Of a DNA stretch of 64,000 nt, positions 6,949-15,513 are shown in pieces. Under the pieces are notes generated by a model. The model searched no databases, had not been told where the DNA came from, and saw nothing but the letters and a program-made list of their open reading frames with translations. The DNA comes from UBA8337 sp038143435 (lineage in GTDB: Bacteria; Pseudomonadota; Alphaproteobacteria; RS24). Every line of letters begins with the position of its first letter. Positions within the stretch are counted from its first letter, which is position 1. Made by a program: the position numbers and the translations under genes. Location of the stretch: assembly GCA_038143435.1 (NCBI GenBank), contig JAYQLX010000002.1, forward strand, positions 1 through 64,000, given 5' to 3'.

Positions 6949-8553
6949 ATGACGAAATACACTGATCTCGTGGCTCAAAAAGCCGAGCAAATCAAAGCCG
7001 CCGGTTCTGCATGGGCCGCCATTAATCCGGAATATGCCGCCCGTATGGAGCTGCAAAACCGCTTCAAAACCGGTCTCGATATTGCCCGCTATACGGCCGG
7101 CATTATGCGCAAAGACATGGCGGATTATGACGCTGACAGCAGCAAATATACCCAGTCTTTGGGGTGCTGGCACGGTTTTACCGCGCAGCAAATGATGATG
7201 GCCGTGAAGCGTCACCGCAAAACCACCGACAAATCCTATGTTTATCTGTCAGGCTGGATGGTGGCTGCGCTGCGTTCCGATTTCGGCCCGCTGCCCGACC
7301 AATCCATGCACGAAAAAACCGCCGTTAGCGGTTTGATTGAAGAAATTTACACCTTCCTGCGCCAAGCCGATGCGCGCGAAATGCGTCATTTGTTTGTCGA
7401 CCTTGATGAAGCGCGCAAAAATGGCGGCGACGTCGATGCGGCGCTGGCCGCGATTGACAATTACGAAACCCATATCGTGCCGATTATTGCTGATATTGAT
7501 GCCGGTTTCGGCAATGAGGAAGCCACTTACTTGCTGGCCAAACAAATGATTGAAGCCGGTGCATGCTGCATTCAGATTGAAAACCAAGTATCCGACGCCA
7601 AGCAGTGCGGTCACCAAGACGGTAAAGTCACCGTGCCGCATGAAGACTTTTTGTCAAAAATCAATGCCGTGCGTTATGCCTTCCTCGAATTGGGTGTCAA
7701 TGATGGGGTGATTGTGGCGCGCACGGACAGCCTCGGTGCCGGTCTGACGCAAAAAATTCCGGTGTCGCAAAAACCGGGTGACTTGGCCGACCAATATAAT
7801 GCCTTCCTGCAATTGCAAGAAGTATCCGACCTGTCGGGCATTCAGCAGGGTGACCAAGTGATCACGCAAGGCGGCAAGACTTACAAGCCGGTGCGTCTGC
7901 CCAATGGTCTTTATGCCTTTAAAGACGGCTCGGGCGAAGACCGCTGCGTGCTTGATTGCATCACGGCGTTGCAAAACGGCGCCGACCTGTTGTGGATTGA
8001 AACCGAGCGTCCGCATGTCGGGCAAATCGGCGGCATGGTCAGCCGCATTCGCGAAGTCATTCCGAATGCCAAGCTGGTCTATAACAATTCACCGAGCTTT
8101 AACTGGACGCTGAACTTCCGTAACCAAGTGCATGGCGAATGGGTTGCAGCCGGTAAAGACGTGTCGGCCTATCCCGACCCCGCATCTGACCCGCAAGGCC
8201 TGATGGATCCGCAATTTGACGATAGCGAATTGGCGGCAGAAGCCGATAGGCTGGTGCAAAGTTTCCAAGCCGATGGCGCGCGCGAAGCGGGTATCTTTCA
8301 CCACCTCATCACCCTGCCAACCTATCACGATACGGCATTGGGCACAGATGTTTTGTCGGAAGGTTATTTCGGTGACCTCGGCATGCTGGCCTATGTGCGT
8401 GATGTGCAGCGTCGTGAAATCCGTCGTGGCATGGCTTCGGTCAAGCACCAAGATTTGGCCGGTTCAAATATTGGTGATGACCATAAGGAATATTTCTCCG
8501 GCGATATGGCGCTTTTGGCTTCCGGTGAAGACAACACAATGAACCAATTCTAA
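6949..8553 (+). CDS. aceA: Isocitrate lyase, long form
   Basis: Cleaves isocitrate to glyoxylate and succinate, the first glyoxylate-shunt reaction, allowing growth on acetate or fatty acids. The 534-residue length and the active-site segment KQCGHQDGKVTVPHEDF (around residue 205) place it in the long ICL clade typified by Pseudomonas. Also seen: IIADIDAGFGNEEATY for the metal/substrate site and YNNSPSFNW. ATG 6949 is preferred over an upstream in-frame ATG (6910) because GGGGA precedes it at a good distance. It is followed by a terminator and preceded by the divergent regulator, so it is probably monocistronic and acyl-CoA responsive. No malate synthase is in the window. Confidence 0.96.
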   Translation: MTKYTDLVAQKAEQIKAAGSAWAAINPEYAARMELQNRFKTGLDIARYTAGIMRKDMADYDADSSKYTQSLGCWHGFTAQQMMMAVKRHRKTTDKSYVYLSGWMVAALRSDFGPLPDQSMHEKTAVSGLIEEIYTFLRQADAREMRHLFVDLDEARKNGGDVDAALAAIDNYETHIVPIIADIDAGFGNEEATYLLAKQMIEAGACCIQIENQVSDAKQCGHQDGKVTVPHEDFLSKINAVRYAFLELGVNDGVIVARTDSLGAGLTQKIPVSQKPGDLADQYNAFLQLQEVSDLSGIQQGDQVITQGGKTYKPVRLPNGLYAFKDGSGEDRCVLDCITALQNGADLLWIETERPHVGQIGGMVSRIREVIPNAKLVYNNSPSFNWTLNFRNQVHGEWVAAGKDVSAYPDPASDPQGLMDPQFDDSELAAEADRLVQSFQADGAREAGIFHHLITLPTYHDTALGTDVLSEGYFGDLGMLAYVRDVQRREIRRGMASVKHQDLAGSNIGDDHKEYFSGDMALLASGEDNTMNQF

Positions 8554-8573
8554 TCAGGTTCTCGACAAATTGA

Positions 8574-8605
8574 GGGCTTCGCGGGTGTTCTGCGAAGCCC
8601 TTTTT
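8574..8605 (+). terminator. Rho-independent terminator of isocitrate lyase
   Basis: A perfect 9-bp stem (8574-8582 with 8592-8600) and a 9-base loop are followed by TTTTT. It starts 20 bases after the stop codon. Confidence 0.93.
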
Positions 8606-8622
8606 CTTTGTAAGGGGTGCAG

Positions 8623-9243
8623 ATGGCCGAACGGGAATTTATGACCACGGATTTATCCGATGCGCATGCCGATTTGCGCTATTTGGCACCGAATTATCAA
8701 GATTTCGGCGGCAAGCTGCGGTTTCACGGGCCTGCCAAAACATTGCTGACCTTTGAAGACAACACCAAGCTGCGCGCTGCCGTTGAGCAAGCAGGAAACG
8801 GGCAAGTGCTGGTGGTCGATGGCGGCGGCTCAATGAATTGCGCTTTATTTGGCGGCAATCTTGCCAAATTGGCGGCGCAAAATGGCTGGGCCGGTATCAT
8901 TATTCATGGCTGCGTGCGCGACCGCGCCGAATTGGCCGCTCAAGCGGTCGGCATTAAGGCGCTGGCCAGCCATCCGAAGAAAAGCGAAAAGCGCGACCTC
9001 GGCTCTTACGATGTCAGCCTTAATTTTTCGGGCGTGACCATCCACCCCGGCAACTGGATTTACGCCGATGAAGACGGGGTGATTGTGTCGGATAGGGAAT
9101 TGGTCGATTGCTTTCGCCAGCCCACCCATATTTTCGGCAATGGTCTGAAATTCTTTGACCATATCGCCGATAATGATTATTCAATCAGCCCGACCGTTTG
9201 TCCGGCCAGCCCGACCGAGGCTTCCATATCGCCGCCGAAATAA
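8623..9243 (+). CDS. RraA-like protein (RNase E activity regulator / HMG aldolase family)
   Basis: Member of the RraA/4-hydroxy-4-methyl-2-oxoglutarate aldolase fold. Family blocks seen: VLVVDGGGSMNCALFGGNLA, then GWAGIIIHGCVRDRAEL with the Arg-Asp of the aldolase site, then ALASHPKKSEK and WIYADEDGVIVS. These describe the usual ~160 residues. Here the frame runs about 40 residues further, with no family resemblance, and overlaps the convergent neighbour by 67 bases, so the 3' end may be wrong through a small indel near 9100. ATG 8623 is chosen because AAGGGG lies six bases before it. Whether it inhibits RNase E or acts as an aldolase cannot be told. Confidence 0.85.
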   Translation: MAEREFMTTDLSDAHADLRYLAPNYQDFGGKLRFHGPAKTLLTFEDNTKLRAAVEQAGNGQVLVVDGGGSMNCALFGGNLAKLAAQNGWAGIIIHGCVRDRAELAAQAVGIKALASHPKKSEKRDLGSYDVSLNFSGVTIHPGNWIYADEDGVIVSDRELVDCFRQPTHIFGNGLKFFDHIADNDYSISPTVCPASPTEASISPPK

Positions 9244-10019
9244 AGGTCGAGAATATTGGCAAAAGTTTCGGGCGGCATCAGCCCTTCCTCATGGATTTTA
9301 TGCGTCCGCTCGGTGCGAAGCGCCCGAATGCAGGGCGAGGCTTTTTTATTAAGCACATAAGTGCCGGTGGTCGGGGCCTCGACAATGGCGTTTTTATAAT
9401 TGTCATGCACCGGACTTTCGGCCGATGAAACAAAGCGCGTGCCCATTTGCACGGCTTCTGCGCCCAATGCAAAAGCCGCCGCCATGCCGCGCCCGTCGCA
9501 TATGCCGCCTGCTGCCACCAAAGGCAAATCCACCGCCGCGCGCACCGCTTGCAGCAGCACCAAAGTCGATACTTCTTCGGGGTTTTTAAAGCCGCCGCCT
9601 TCAGCCCCCTCAACCACCAGACCGTCAACGCCTGCTTCGGCACACCGAATGGCCGCCTCGACCGTCGGCACGGCGTGGTAAACGGTAATGCCAGCCTCCT
9701 GCAAAGGCCCGATAAATTTGGCCGGACTGCCGGCTGAGGTGGTGACGAATTTGACACCGCTGTCGCATATATAATTGAGCATGGCATCGTCTTTCAAAAA
9801 CAATATGGGCAGATTGACGCCAAAGGGCGCGTCGGTCAGTTCGGCCATTTTTTCAATCTCCGCCTTGCAGGCATCGGTTTCACCCGATGAGGTTTCGATA
9901 ATGCCCAAGCCTCCGGCGCGGCAAACGGCAGAAGCCAATTGCGAGCGGGCAATCCAGCCCATAGGTGCTTGAATGATGGGATATTTGGCGCCCGAATGGG
10001 CGAGAAAGCGATTGCTCAT
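9177..10019 (-). CDS. Nitronate monooxygenase / FabK-like FMN enzyme
   Basis: TIM-barrel flavoprotein of the 2-nitropropane dioxygenase family, using FMN to oxidise alkyl nitronates (or, in the FabK branch, to reduce enoyl-ACP). Seen: PIIQAPMGWIARSQLASAVC at the N-terminus, VEGAEGGGFKNPEEVST for substrate/FMN contact, LVAAGGICDGRGMAAAFALG for FMN phosphate binding, and AVQMGTRF. The protein ends at GLIE, about 25-35 residues earlier than usual; a helix resembling the missing end (GDMVKEFQTIAENMGGL) reads in another frame just past the stop, inside the overlap with the RraA-like gene. ATG 10019 has CGGAGA upstream. The precise substrate is unknown. Confidence 0.88.
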   Translation of the reverse strand: MSNRFLAHSGAKYPIIQAPMGWIARSQLASAVCRAGGLGIIETSSGETDACKAEIEKMAELTDAPFGVNLPILFLKDDAMLNYICDSGVKFVTTSAGSPAKFIGPLQEAGITVYHAVPTVEAAIRCAEAGVDGLVVEGAEGGGFKNPEEVSTLVLLQAVRAAVDLPLVAAGGICDGRGMAAAFALGAEAVQMGTRFVSSAESPVHDNYKNAIVEAPTTGTYVLNKKASPCIRALRTERTHKIHEEGLMPPETFANILDLYFGGDMEASVGLAGQTVGLIE

Positions 10020-10093
10020 AACAGTCTCCGTTAATTGCCGAAAAGGTTAGACAATTTCAAAACCGGCTCAAAGCAAAAAGGGTGGTAAATGGG

Positions 10094-11317
10094 CTAAATA
10101 AGGGCGCGCGAAACAAATAGAAAGACGCCGAAAACCGTCAAGACAAGCGCCGCAATATCGGCCCATTTAATCGGTGGGGTCGGCAATTCCTCGAGCAAAT
10201 AAGGGCCCAATACAACCAGTGGCACAAAGACCAGCAATTGCCCGATTTCAATGCCGATATTAAAGCCGATTAGGGCGCTGGCGACATTTTCGGGCGGCAG
10301 ACCTATCTCGCTCAGCAATCCGGCAAAGCCGAAGCCGTGTATCAGGCCAAAAGCCAAAGTCATCAGCGGGGCCAATTTCAGCGCCTCTTTTTGTGAGCTC
10401 GCGCTGTGCCCATACGCCACACAGAACAGCGTCAATCCGGCCCAAACGCCCAATCCGAAGCCGCCATCAATAATGGTGAAAACCAGCGACAGCACAAAAA
10501 AACAGACCGCTGCCACCATGCCGGCCAGCGGCATTAAATGATTGCGTGCCAATATGCGCTCGGCCGCCACCACGGCAATGGAAAAGCCGATAAGCGCTTC
10601 CACCGCTTGGCTATTGGCGCTGACTATGCCGAGCACGGCGAACGCCAAAGTGATGGAATGGCCCAGCGTGAAGCCGGTAATCAACAAAAGCGTCTGTTTG
10701 CGCGTGCCGCCAATCAGCAGGAGGCAAAAAACAAAGGCCAAATGGTCGTAACCGGTGACAATATGCTCAACCCCGAGCCAAAAATGGCTCGAAAAATTTT
10801 CGCCAAATGTCATGCTGCTGGCGATCGCGCCATCGGCATCGGGGGCGATGCGGTGCATGCGCTGGGTGGCGGTGAAAAGTATTTCCGTGCCTTCCAATTC
10901 AGGGTTTTCCTGCAAAGAGAGGCGCGCAAAATGCACATGGCTGCGCGCCAAATTGAAAAAAGCATGATTGTGAATCTCAATCGGTGCGCTCTCGTCAAAA
11001 CAGCCAAAGCGCGCCGTCACCCGCACATAATCCTTATGCGCCGGCGCGCTTTCAAAACTGCGCGTCAGACGGCAGGCCGTATTGACCTGCTCAAGGCGCA
11101 AATGTTTTTCAACATGAAGCGATAAGGCTTGCGCTAGCCCCTGGCTGGTCAAAACCTCGGGCAAAAGCGTAACGTCGCGGGCCGGTGCGGTGAAGCTGAC
11201 ATGCAAATCGCGGCCATCCCAAAACCAATCGGAAAAGCTCAGGCTTTTATTATGCGCTGCGCTTGGGGCGGCAAAACCGACCAGCAGCAAACAAAACGCA
11301 AGACACCGCACCAACAT
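10094..11317 (-). CDS. HupE/UreJ family membrane protein
   Basis: Integral membrane protein with a signal peptide (LLVGFAAPSAAHN), a ~150-residue periplasmic beta-rich domain, then about seven transmembrane helices. The second half carries the HupE/UreJ_2 signatures: GVEHIVTGYDHLAFVFCLLL, GFTLGHSITLAFAVLG and FGLIHGFGFAGLL, whose His/Asp residues resemble metal ligands. Some relatives are tied to nickel or cobalt uptake, but no nickel enzyme is encoded nearby, so the substrate is open. It follows the parvulin gene with an 8-base gap, a pairing that suggests joint expression and perhaps help in folding its periplasmic part. Confidence 0.85.
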   Translation of the reverse strand: MLVRCLAFCLLLVGFAAPSAAHNKSLSFSDWFWDGRDLHVSFTAPARDVTLLPEVLTSQGLAQALSLHVEKHLRLEQVNTACRLTRSFESAPAHKDYVRVTARFGCFDESAPIEIHNHAFFNLARSHVHFARLSLQENPELEGTEILFTATQRMHRIAPDADGAIASSMTFGENFSSHFWLGVEHIVTGYDHLAFVFCLLLIGGTRKQTLLLITGFTLGHSITLAFAVLGIVSANSQAVEALIGFSIAVVAAERILARNHLMPLAGMVAAVCFFVLSLVFTIIDGGFGLGVWAGLTLFCVAYGHSASSQKEALKLAPLMTLAFGLIHGFGFAGLLSEIGLPPENVASALIGFNIGIEIGQLLVFVPLVVLGPYLLEELPTPPIKWADIAALVLTVFGVFLFVSRALI

Positions 11318-11325
11318 GATGCGGC

Positions 11326-12216
11326 CTATTGCGGTGCATCGGGCGCGAGCACAATATCGGCACGGCCACGCAGCCAGCCGAGATAGTCGCGCAAGGCCTC
11401 GTCATCATTGTTGCGGCGCAGCGCATCGACAATTTGCCGACGAATATCCTCAAAAGCCGGAGCTGCGCCGGGCTGATTGCGAATGATTTTGAAAAAATGC
11501 CAGCCTGTTGGCCCGGCCAAAGCATCGGATATCGAGCCTTGCGGCAAACGAGCGGCGGCGGCGGTCAAATCAGGCCCCAAATAATCGGTCATTTTGGCCG
11601 GTGTCAGCATCACGCGCGGCAAGGGCGGCAAAATCTCCGTGCCCAAAGCCTGAGCCGTGGCGGCGAAATCATCACCGCGCCGCAGTGCGGCGCGCACTTT
11701 ATCCAATTGCGCAATCACGGCGGCATCGTCGGGGCTGTCGCCATAGGGAATGAAAATTTGCGCCACTTGCAGACGATTGGCTGGGGCGAAAAGCTGTTTG
11801 TTTTCTTCATAATATGTGCGCAGGCTTGTCTCACTCAGCGCATCTGAGCCGCCTTGTGCCAGCACAAATTCAATCACCGCCATCGCCACGGTTTTGCGCA
11901 CGGTTGCATCGCCATCCAACAAGCCGATTTCAATGCCGCGCTGCACCAATAATTCTTCTTCAATCAGCCGGTCGAGCACCAGCCTTTTATCGCTGGCTGT
12001 CGGGGCTTTGCTTTTGTCCGAGAGGAGCGCCTGATAGGCCGAAGCATATTCGGTGCGGTCAATATGGCGTTCATTGACTTTGGCAATCGCCCCGGCCTCG
12101 GACAGGCGCGCCCGGTCGGCCGGCGTGGCAGCAATTAAGGCAATCAGCAGGCCAAGCACGGCGGCTCCAGCCAAACCGCGCCGCATCAGCTTTTCATATG
12201 CTTCATCTTGTTTCAT
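11326..12216 (-). CDS. Membrane-anchored parvulin-type peptidyl-prolyl isomerase
   Basis: Predicted periplasmic folding factor, anchored by one N-terminal helix (AVLGLLIALIAATPA, residues ~18-34). Residues ~45-140 form a SurA/PpiD-like N-terminal chaperone region (RLVLDRLIEEELLVQRGIEIG), and residues ~160-260 form the PpiC rotamase domain ending GPTGWHFFKI, the typical histidine-containing end of the fold. The 296-residue length fits a single-rotamase protein. It is the first gene of a two-gene unit with the HupE/UreJ protein, whose extracytoplasmic domain may be a client; that link is inference. Confidence 0.85.
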   Translation of the reverse strand: MKQDEAYEKLMRRGLAGAAVLGLLIALIAATPADRARLSEAGAIAKVNERHIDRTEYASAYQALLSDKSKAPTASDKRLVLDRLIEEELLVQRGIEIGLLDGDATVRKTVAMAVIEFVLAQGGSDALSETSLRTYYEENKQLFAPANRLQVAQIFIPYGDSPDDAAVIAQLDKVRAALRRGDDFAATAQALGTEILPPLPRVMLTPAKMTDYLGPDLTAAAARLPQGSISDALAGPTGWHFFKIIRNQPGAAPAFEDIRRQIVDALRRNNDDEALRDYLGWLRGRADIVLAPDAPQ

Positions 12217-12341
12217 CGCGCCTAATCTAGCGGCGAAAAATTATTGTGCAAGGTCTGCCCCGAATGGCTTGGCGGCTGTGGTTTTCAGGGCATGGGCTGC
12301 TAAACTAGGGGTGAGTCGTATCCAAAAAAGGAAACCGGTAA

Positions 12342-13602
12342 ATGATGCAGCAGGATTTAACGCGCGCCCTTAATGCCTCCGCGCAACCCCATTTTGACGC
12401 GGCCCTCACCGTTTTGACCGAGGCGCATCAACGCTATCAGGCAGCGCCCCTGCCGCATATGCAATTGGCTGCAAAAACCGATGATGTGGCGGTCATGCAA
12501 GAACTGGCCGCGCATTTGGGCGACGGCGCGGCGCGCATTCTCATTCTCGGCACGGGCGGCTCAAGCTTGGGCGCGCAAGTGCTGGCGCAAGTGCATGGCA
12601 GCCTGACCCCGGCCGGACAAATCAGCGGCCCGCAATTGGTGTTTGTCGATAATCTTGATGGCGAGAGCTATGCACGACTGCTCGACACCGATTTAAAGCG
12701 CCACGCGTTTTCTCGTCGTGTCGAAATCGGGCGGCACGGCGGAAACCATGATGCAAGCGGGCGGCGCCATATTGGCGCTTGAGGCGCAAGGGCTGGATAT
12801 TGGAACGCATATGGGCGGCATTGCCGGGCGCGGTGATAATGCGCTGCGGCGTTTGGCGGCGCATTACGGTTTTATGCTGCTCGATCATGAAGATGAAATT
12901 GGCGGGCGCTTTTCCGTGTTTACCAATGTCGGCCTTTTGCCGGCCATTTGGGCCGGTGGCAATGTTGAGCAAATTCGCGCCGGTGCGGCCTCGGTCTTGG
13001 CCGGTCTTGCAGGTGCGGCAGAAGATTATGCGCCGCTTTTGGGCGCGGCCACGCAATTGGCGCATATGGCGGCGGGGCGCAATATTTCAGTGATGATGGC
13101 TTATGCCGACCGGCTGGAGCGTCTGGCCTTTTGGTATCGCCAGCTTTGGGCCGAAAGTCTCGGCAAAGGAGGCAAAGGCTCGGTGCCGGTCAACGCATTG
13201 GGGCCGGTCGACCAGCACAGCCAAATGCAGCTTTATATGGCCGGGCCCGATGATAAATTTTACACATTGCTGAGCCATCAAACGCGCGGCATCGGCACCG
13301 GTGTGCCCGCCCATTTTGCCGATGATGAAGGCTTGGCTTCATTGGCCGGTCACACAATGGGCAATTTGGTCGATGCGGAAGCGCGCGGCACAATGGATAC
13401 GTTGGCGGAAGCCGGGCGACCGCTGCGTCATATGGCGCTCAATGCCATTAATGATGAAACCGTCGGCGCTTTGCTGATGCATTTTCAGCTTGAGACGATT
13501 TATGCGGCAGACGGTTTGGCGATTGACGCGTTTGACCAACCGGCGGTGGAAGCGGGCAAAATTCGCGCCAAACATTATCTGTCGGAAATGGCGGCAAAAT
13601 AA
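12342..13602 (+). CDS. pgi: Glucose-6-phosphate isomerase, one frameshift
   Basis: Interconverts glucose 6-phosphate and fructose 6-phosphate. Sugar-isomerase (SIS) motifs: LGTGGSSLGAQVLAQ near residue 70 and SKSGGTAETMMQAGG near residue 127; GPVDQHSQMQLYMAGP and the C-terminal helix region follow. The first 120 codons and the rest are in different frames. Reading TTTT (12708-12711) as TTT joins them as HAFLVVSKSGG, exactly the family pattern, and the span exceeds a multiple of three by one. The repaired protein has about 419 residues, the short bacterial form. Start ATG 12342 follows AAAAGGAAA. The stop overlaps the mutL start by one base. Confidence 0.92.
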
Positions 13603-15449
13603 TGGCGGACATTCGCCGCCTGCCCGAAGCAACCATTAACCGCATTGCGGCGGGTGAGGTGGTGGAGCGTCCGGCCAGCGCGGTGAAAGAGCTTGTCGAA
13701 AACGCCATTGATGCAGGCGCAACACAAATAGATGTCAGCCTCGGCAGTGGCGGCAAAAGCCTTATTCTGGTCGAAGATAATGGCCACGGCATGAGCGCCG
13801 ATGCGCTGGCATTGGCGATTGAACGCCATGCCACCTCAAAACTGCCCGAAGGCGATAGCGGCAATCGCATGTTTCAAATCACCAGCCTCGGTTTTCGCGG
13901 CGAGGCTTTGCCCAGTATTGGTGCGGTCACCCATCTTGAATTGACCAGCCGCATGGCAGGCGATGACAGCGCCCACGCCGTGTCAGTCAATGGTGGAAAA
14001 GTCTCTGCCGTCACACCGCCGGCTGGCGCGGTCGGCACACGGGTCGAGGTGCGCGATTTGTTTTTCGCGACACCGGCGCGGCTGAAATTTTTGAAATCGG
14101 AGCGCGCCGAGACGACCGCGGTCAGCGATATTTTGAAGCGTCTCGCTATGGCGCATCCGGCCATTGGCTTTTCCCTGACCAGTGACGGGCGCAAAACTTT
14201 TGCCTATCCGCCGGAAGGTGGCGAGGACGGCCAGCTGAAAAGGCTGGGTGCAATATTGGGGCGCGATTTTGCCGATAATGCCGTGCCGGTTATGGCGGCG
14301 CGCGACGGGGTGCGGCTTTTCGGTTTTGCCGGATTGCCGACTTTCAACCACGCCACGGCGCAAAAACAATATCTCGTGGTTAATGGCCGTCCGGTGCGCG
14401 ACAAGCTGCTCAATGGTGCGGTGCGCGGCGCTTATCAAGATTTCCTCGCCGGCAATCGCCACCCCGCATTGGCTTTGTTCATCGAACTGCCCTCAGACGC
14501 GCTGGACGTCAATGTGCATCCGGCCAAAACCGAAGTGCGCTTCAAAGATGCCGGTCTTATTCGCTCGATGATTGTCGGCGGCTTGCGCGCGGCTTTGGCC
14601 GAAGCCGGGCACCGTGCCTCGACCACGGTGGCGGGGCAAACTATGGCCGCGTTTCGCTCCGGACATATGGGGGGTCATATGGGCGGCAATATGGGCGATG
14701 CCGGGCGGCAGGGCGATTTTGCCGCGGCGCAAAATTTCCAAGCGCCGCTAGGCCCCTCAGCTGAAAATATGGGGGAAGGCATGGCGGAAGCAGCGGCCGA
14801 TTGGCTTTCGACCCCGCAAGCGGCTGCGGCGATGGCCGAACCGGCACCGGCCCATTTACCGCTCGGTCTGGCGCGCGCGCAATTGCACGAGACCTATGTT
14901 TTGGCGCAAACGCATGACGGTTTTGTGATTGTTGACCAGCACGCGGCGCATGAGCGTTTGGTCTATGAGCGCATGAAAGCACAAATTGCCGAGGCCGGTA
15001 TCAAGCGGCAAATATTGCTGGTGCCGGAAGTGGCGGAATTGGAAGAAGAGGCGGCATTGTTATTATTGTCGCGTGCCGATGAGCTGGCCGAGCTTGGCTT
15101 TGTCATTGAAGATTTCGGCCCCGCCCAAGCGGGGCGCAAAGCGGTGATGCTGCGCGAAGTGCCGGCCATGCTCTATGGCGCAGATTTGAAACTCATGCTG
15201 GCCGATATGGCGGAAGAAATGCGCGAGCTGGGGGCCGGTTTGGCACTGAAAGAAAAGCTGGAAGACATTGCCGGCACGCTGGCCTGCCATACGTCGGTGC
15301 GCGCGGGCAGGCGTTTGAACACGGATGAAATGAACGCGCTATTGCGCGATATGGAGGCCACCCCCAATTCCGGCCAATGCAATCATGGCCGTCCGACCTA
15401 TGTGGAATTGAAACTGGCAGATATTGAACGGCTGTTCGGGCGGCGTTAG
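13602..15449 (+). CDS. mutL: DNA mismatch repair protein MutL
   Basis: Links MutS mismatch recognition to strand removal. GHKL ATPase domain: IAAGEVVERPASAVKELVENA, then DNGHGM and TSLGFRGEALPSI (residues ~12-110). The C-terminal dimerisation domain carries the endonuclease motif DQHAAHERLVYER near residue 447, plus ACHTSVRAG and QCNHGRPTYVEL near the end, so this is a nicking MutL as expected where MutH is absent. The linker includes a Gly/Met/His-rich repeat (GHMGGHMGGNMGD, about residue 350). ATG 13602 shares one base with the pgi stop. The 615-residue length is normal. Confidence 0.97.
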   Translation: MADIRRLPEATINRIAAGEVVERPASAVKELVENAIDAGATQIDVSLGSGGKSLILVEDNGHGMSADALALAIERHATSKLPEGDSGNRMFQITSLGFRGEALPSIGAVTHLELTSRMAGDDSAHAVSVNGGKVSAVTPPAGAVGTRVEVRDLFFATPARLKFLKSERAETTAVSDILKRLAMAHPAIGFSLTSDGRKTFAYPPEGGEDGQLKRLGAILGRDFADNAVPVMAARDGVRLFGFAGLPTFNHATAQKQYLVVNGRPVRDKLLNGAVRGAYQDFLAGNRHPALALFIELPSDALDVNVHPAKTEVRFKDAGLIRSMIVGGLRAALAEAGHRASTTVAGQTMAAFRSGHMGGHMGGNMGDAGRQGDFAAAQNFQAPLGPSAENMGEGMAEAAADWLSTPQAAAAMAEPAPAHLPLGLARAQLHETYVLAQTHDGFVIVDQHAAHERLVYERMKAQIAEAGIKRQILLVPEVAELEEEAALLLLSRADELAELGFVIEDFGPAQAGRKAVMLREVPAMLYGADLKLMLADMAEEMRELGAGLALKEKLEDIAGTLACHTSVRAGRRLNTDEMNALLRDMEATPNSGQCNHGRPTYVELKLADIERLFGRR

Positions 15450-15460
15450 CGCGCAAGAAA

Positions 15461-15490
15461 AAACCCCGCCCTGTTTCCGGAGCGGGGTTT
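15461..15490. terminator. Bidirectional terminator between mutL and the acyl-CoA dehydrogenase
   Basis: A perfect 9-bp stem (15461-15469 with 15482-15490) and 12-base loop is flanked by a run of A on the left and T on the right. It lies in the 64-base gap between convergent genes and can serve both; the longer T tract is on the minus strand. Confidence 0.85.
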
Positions 15491-15513
15491 CATGTTGGGT
15501 TTCAATGTCGCTT

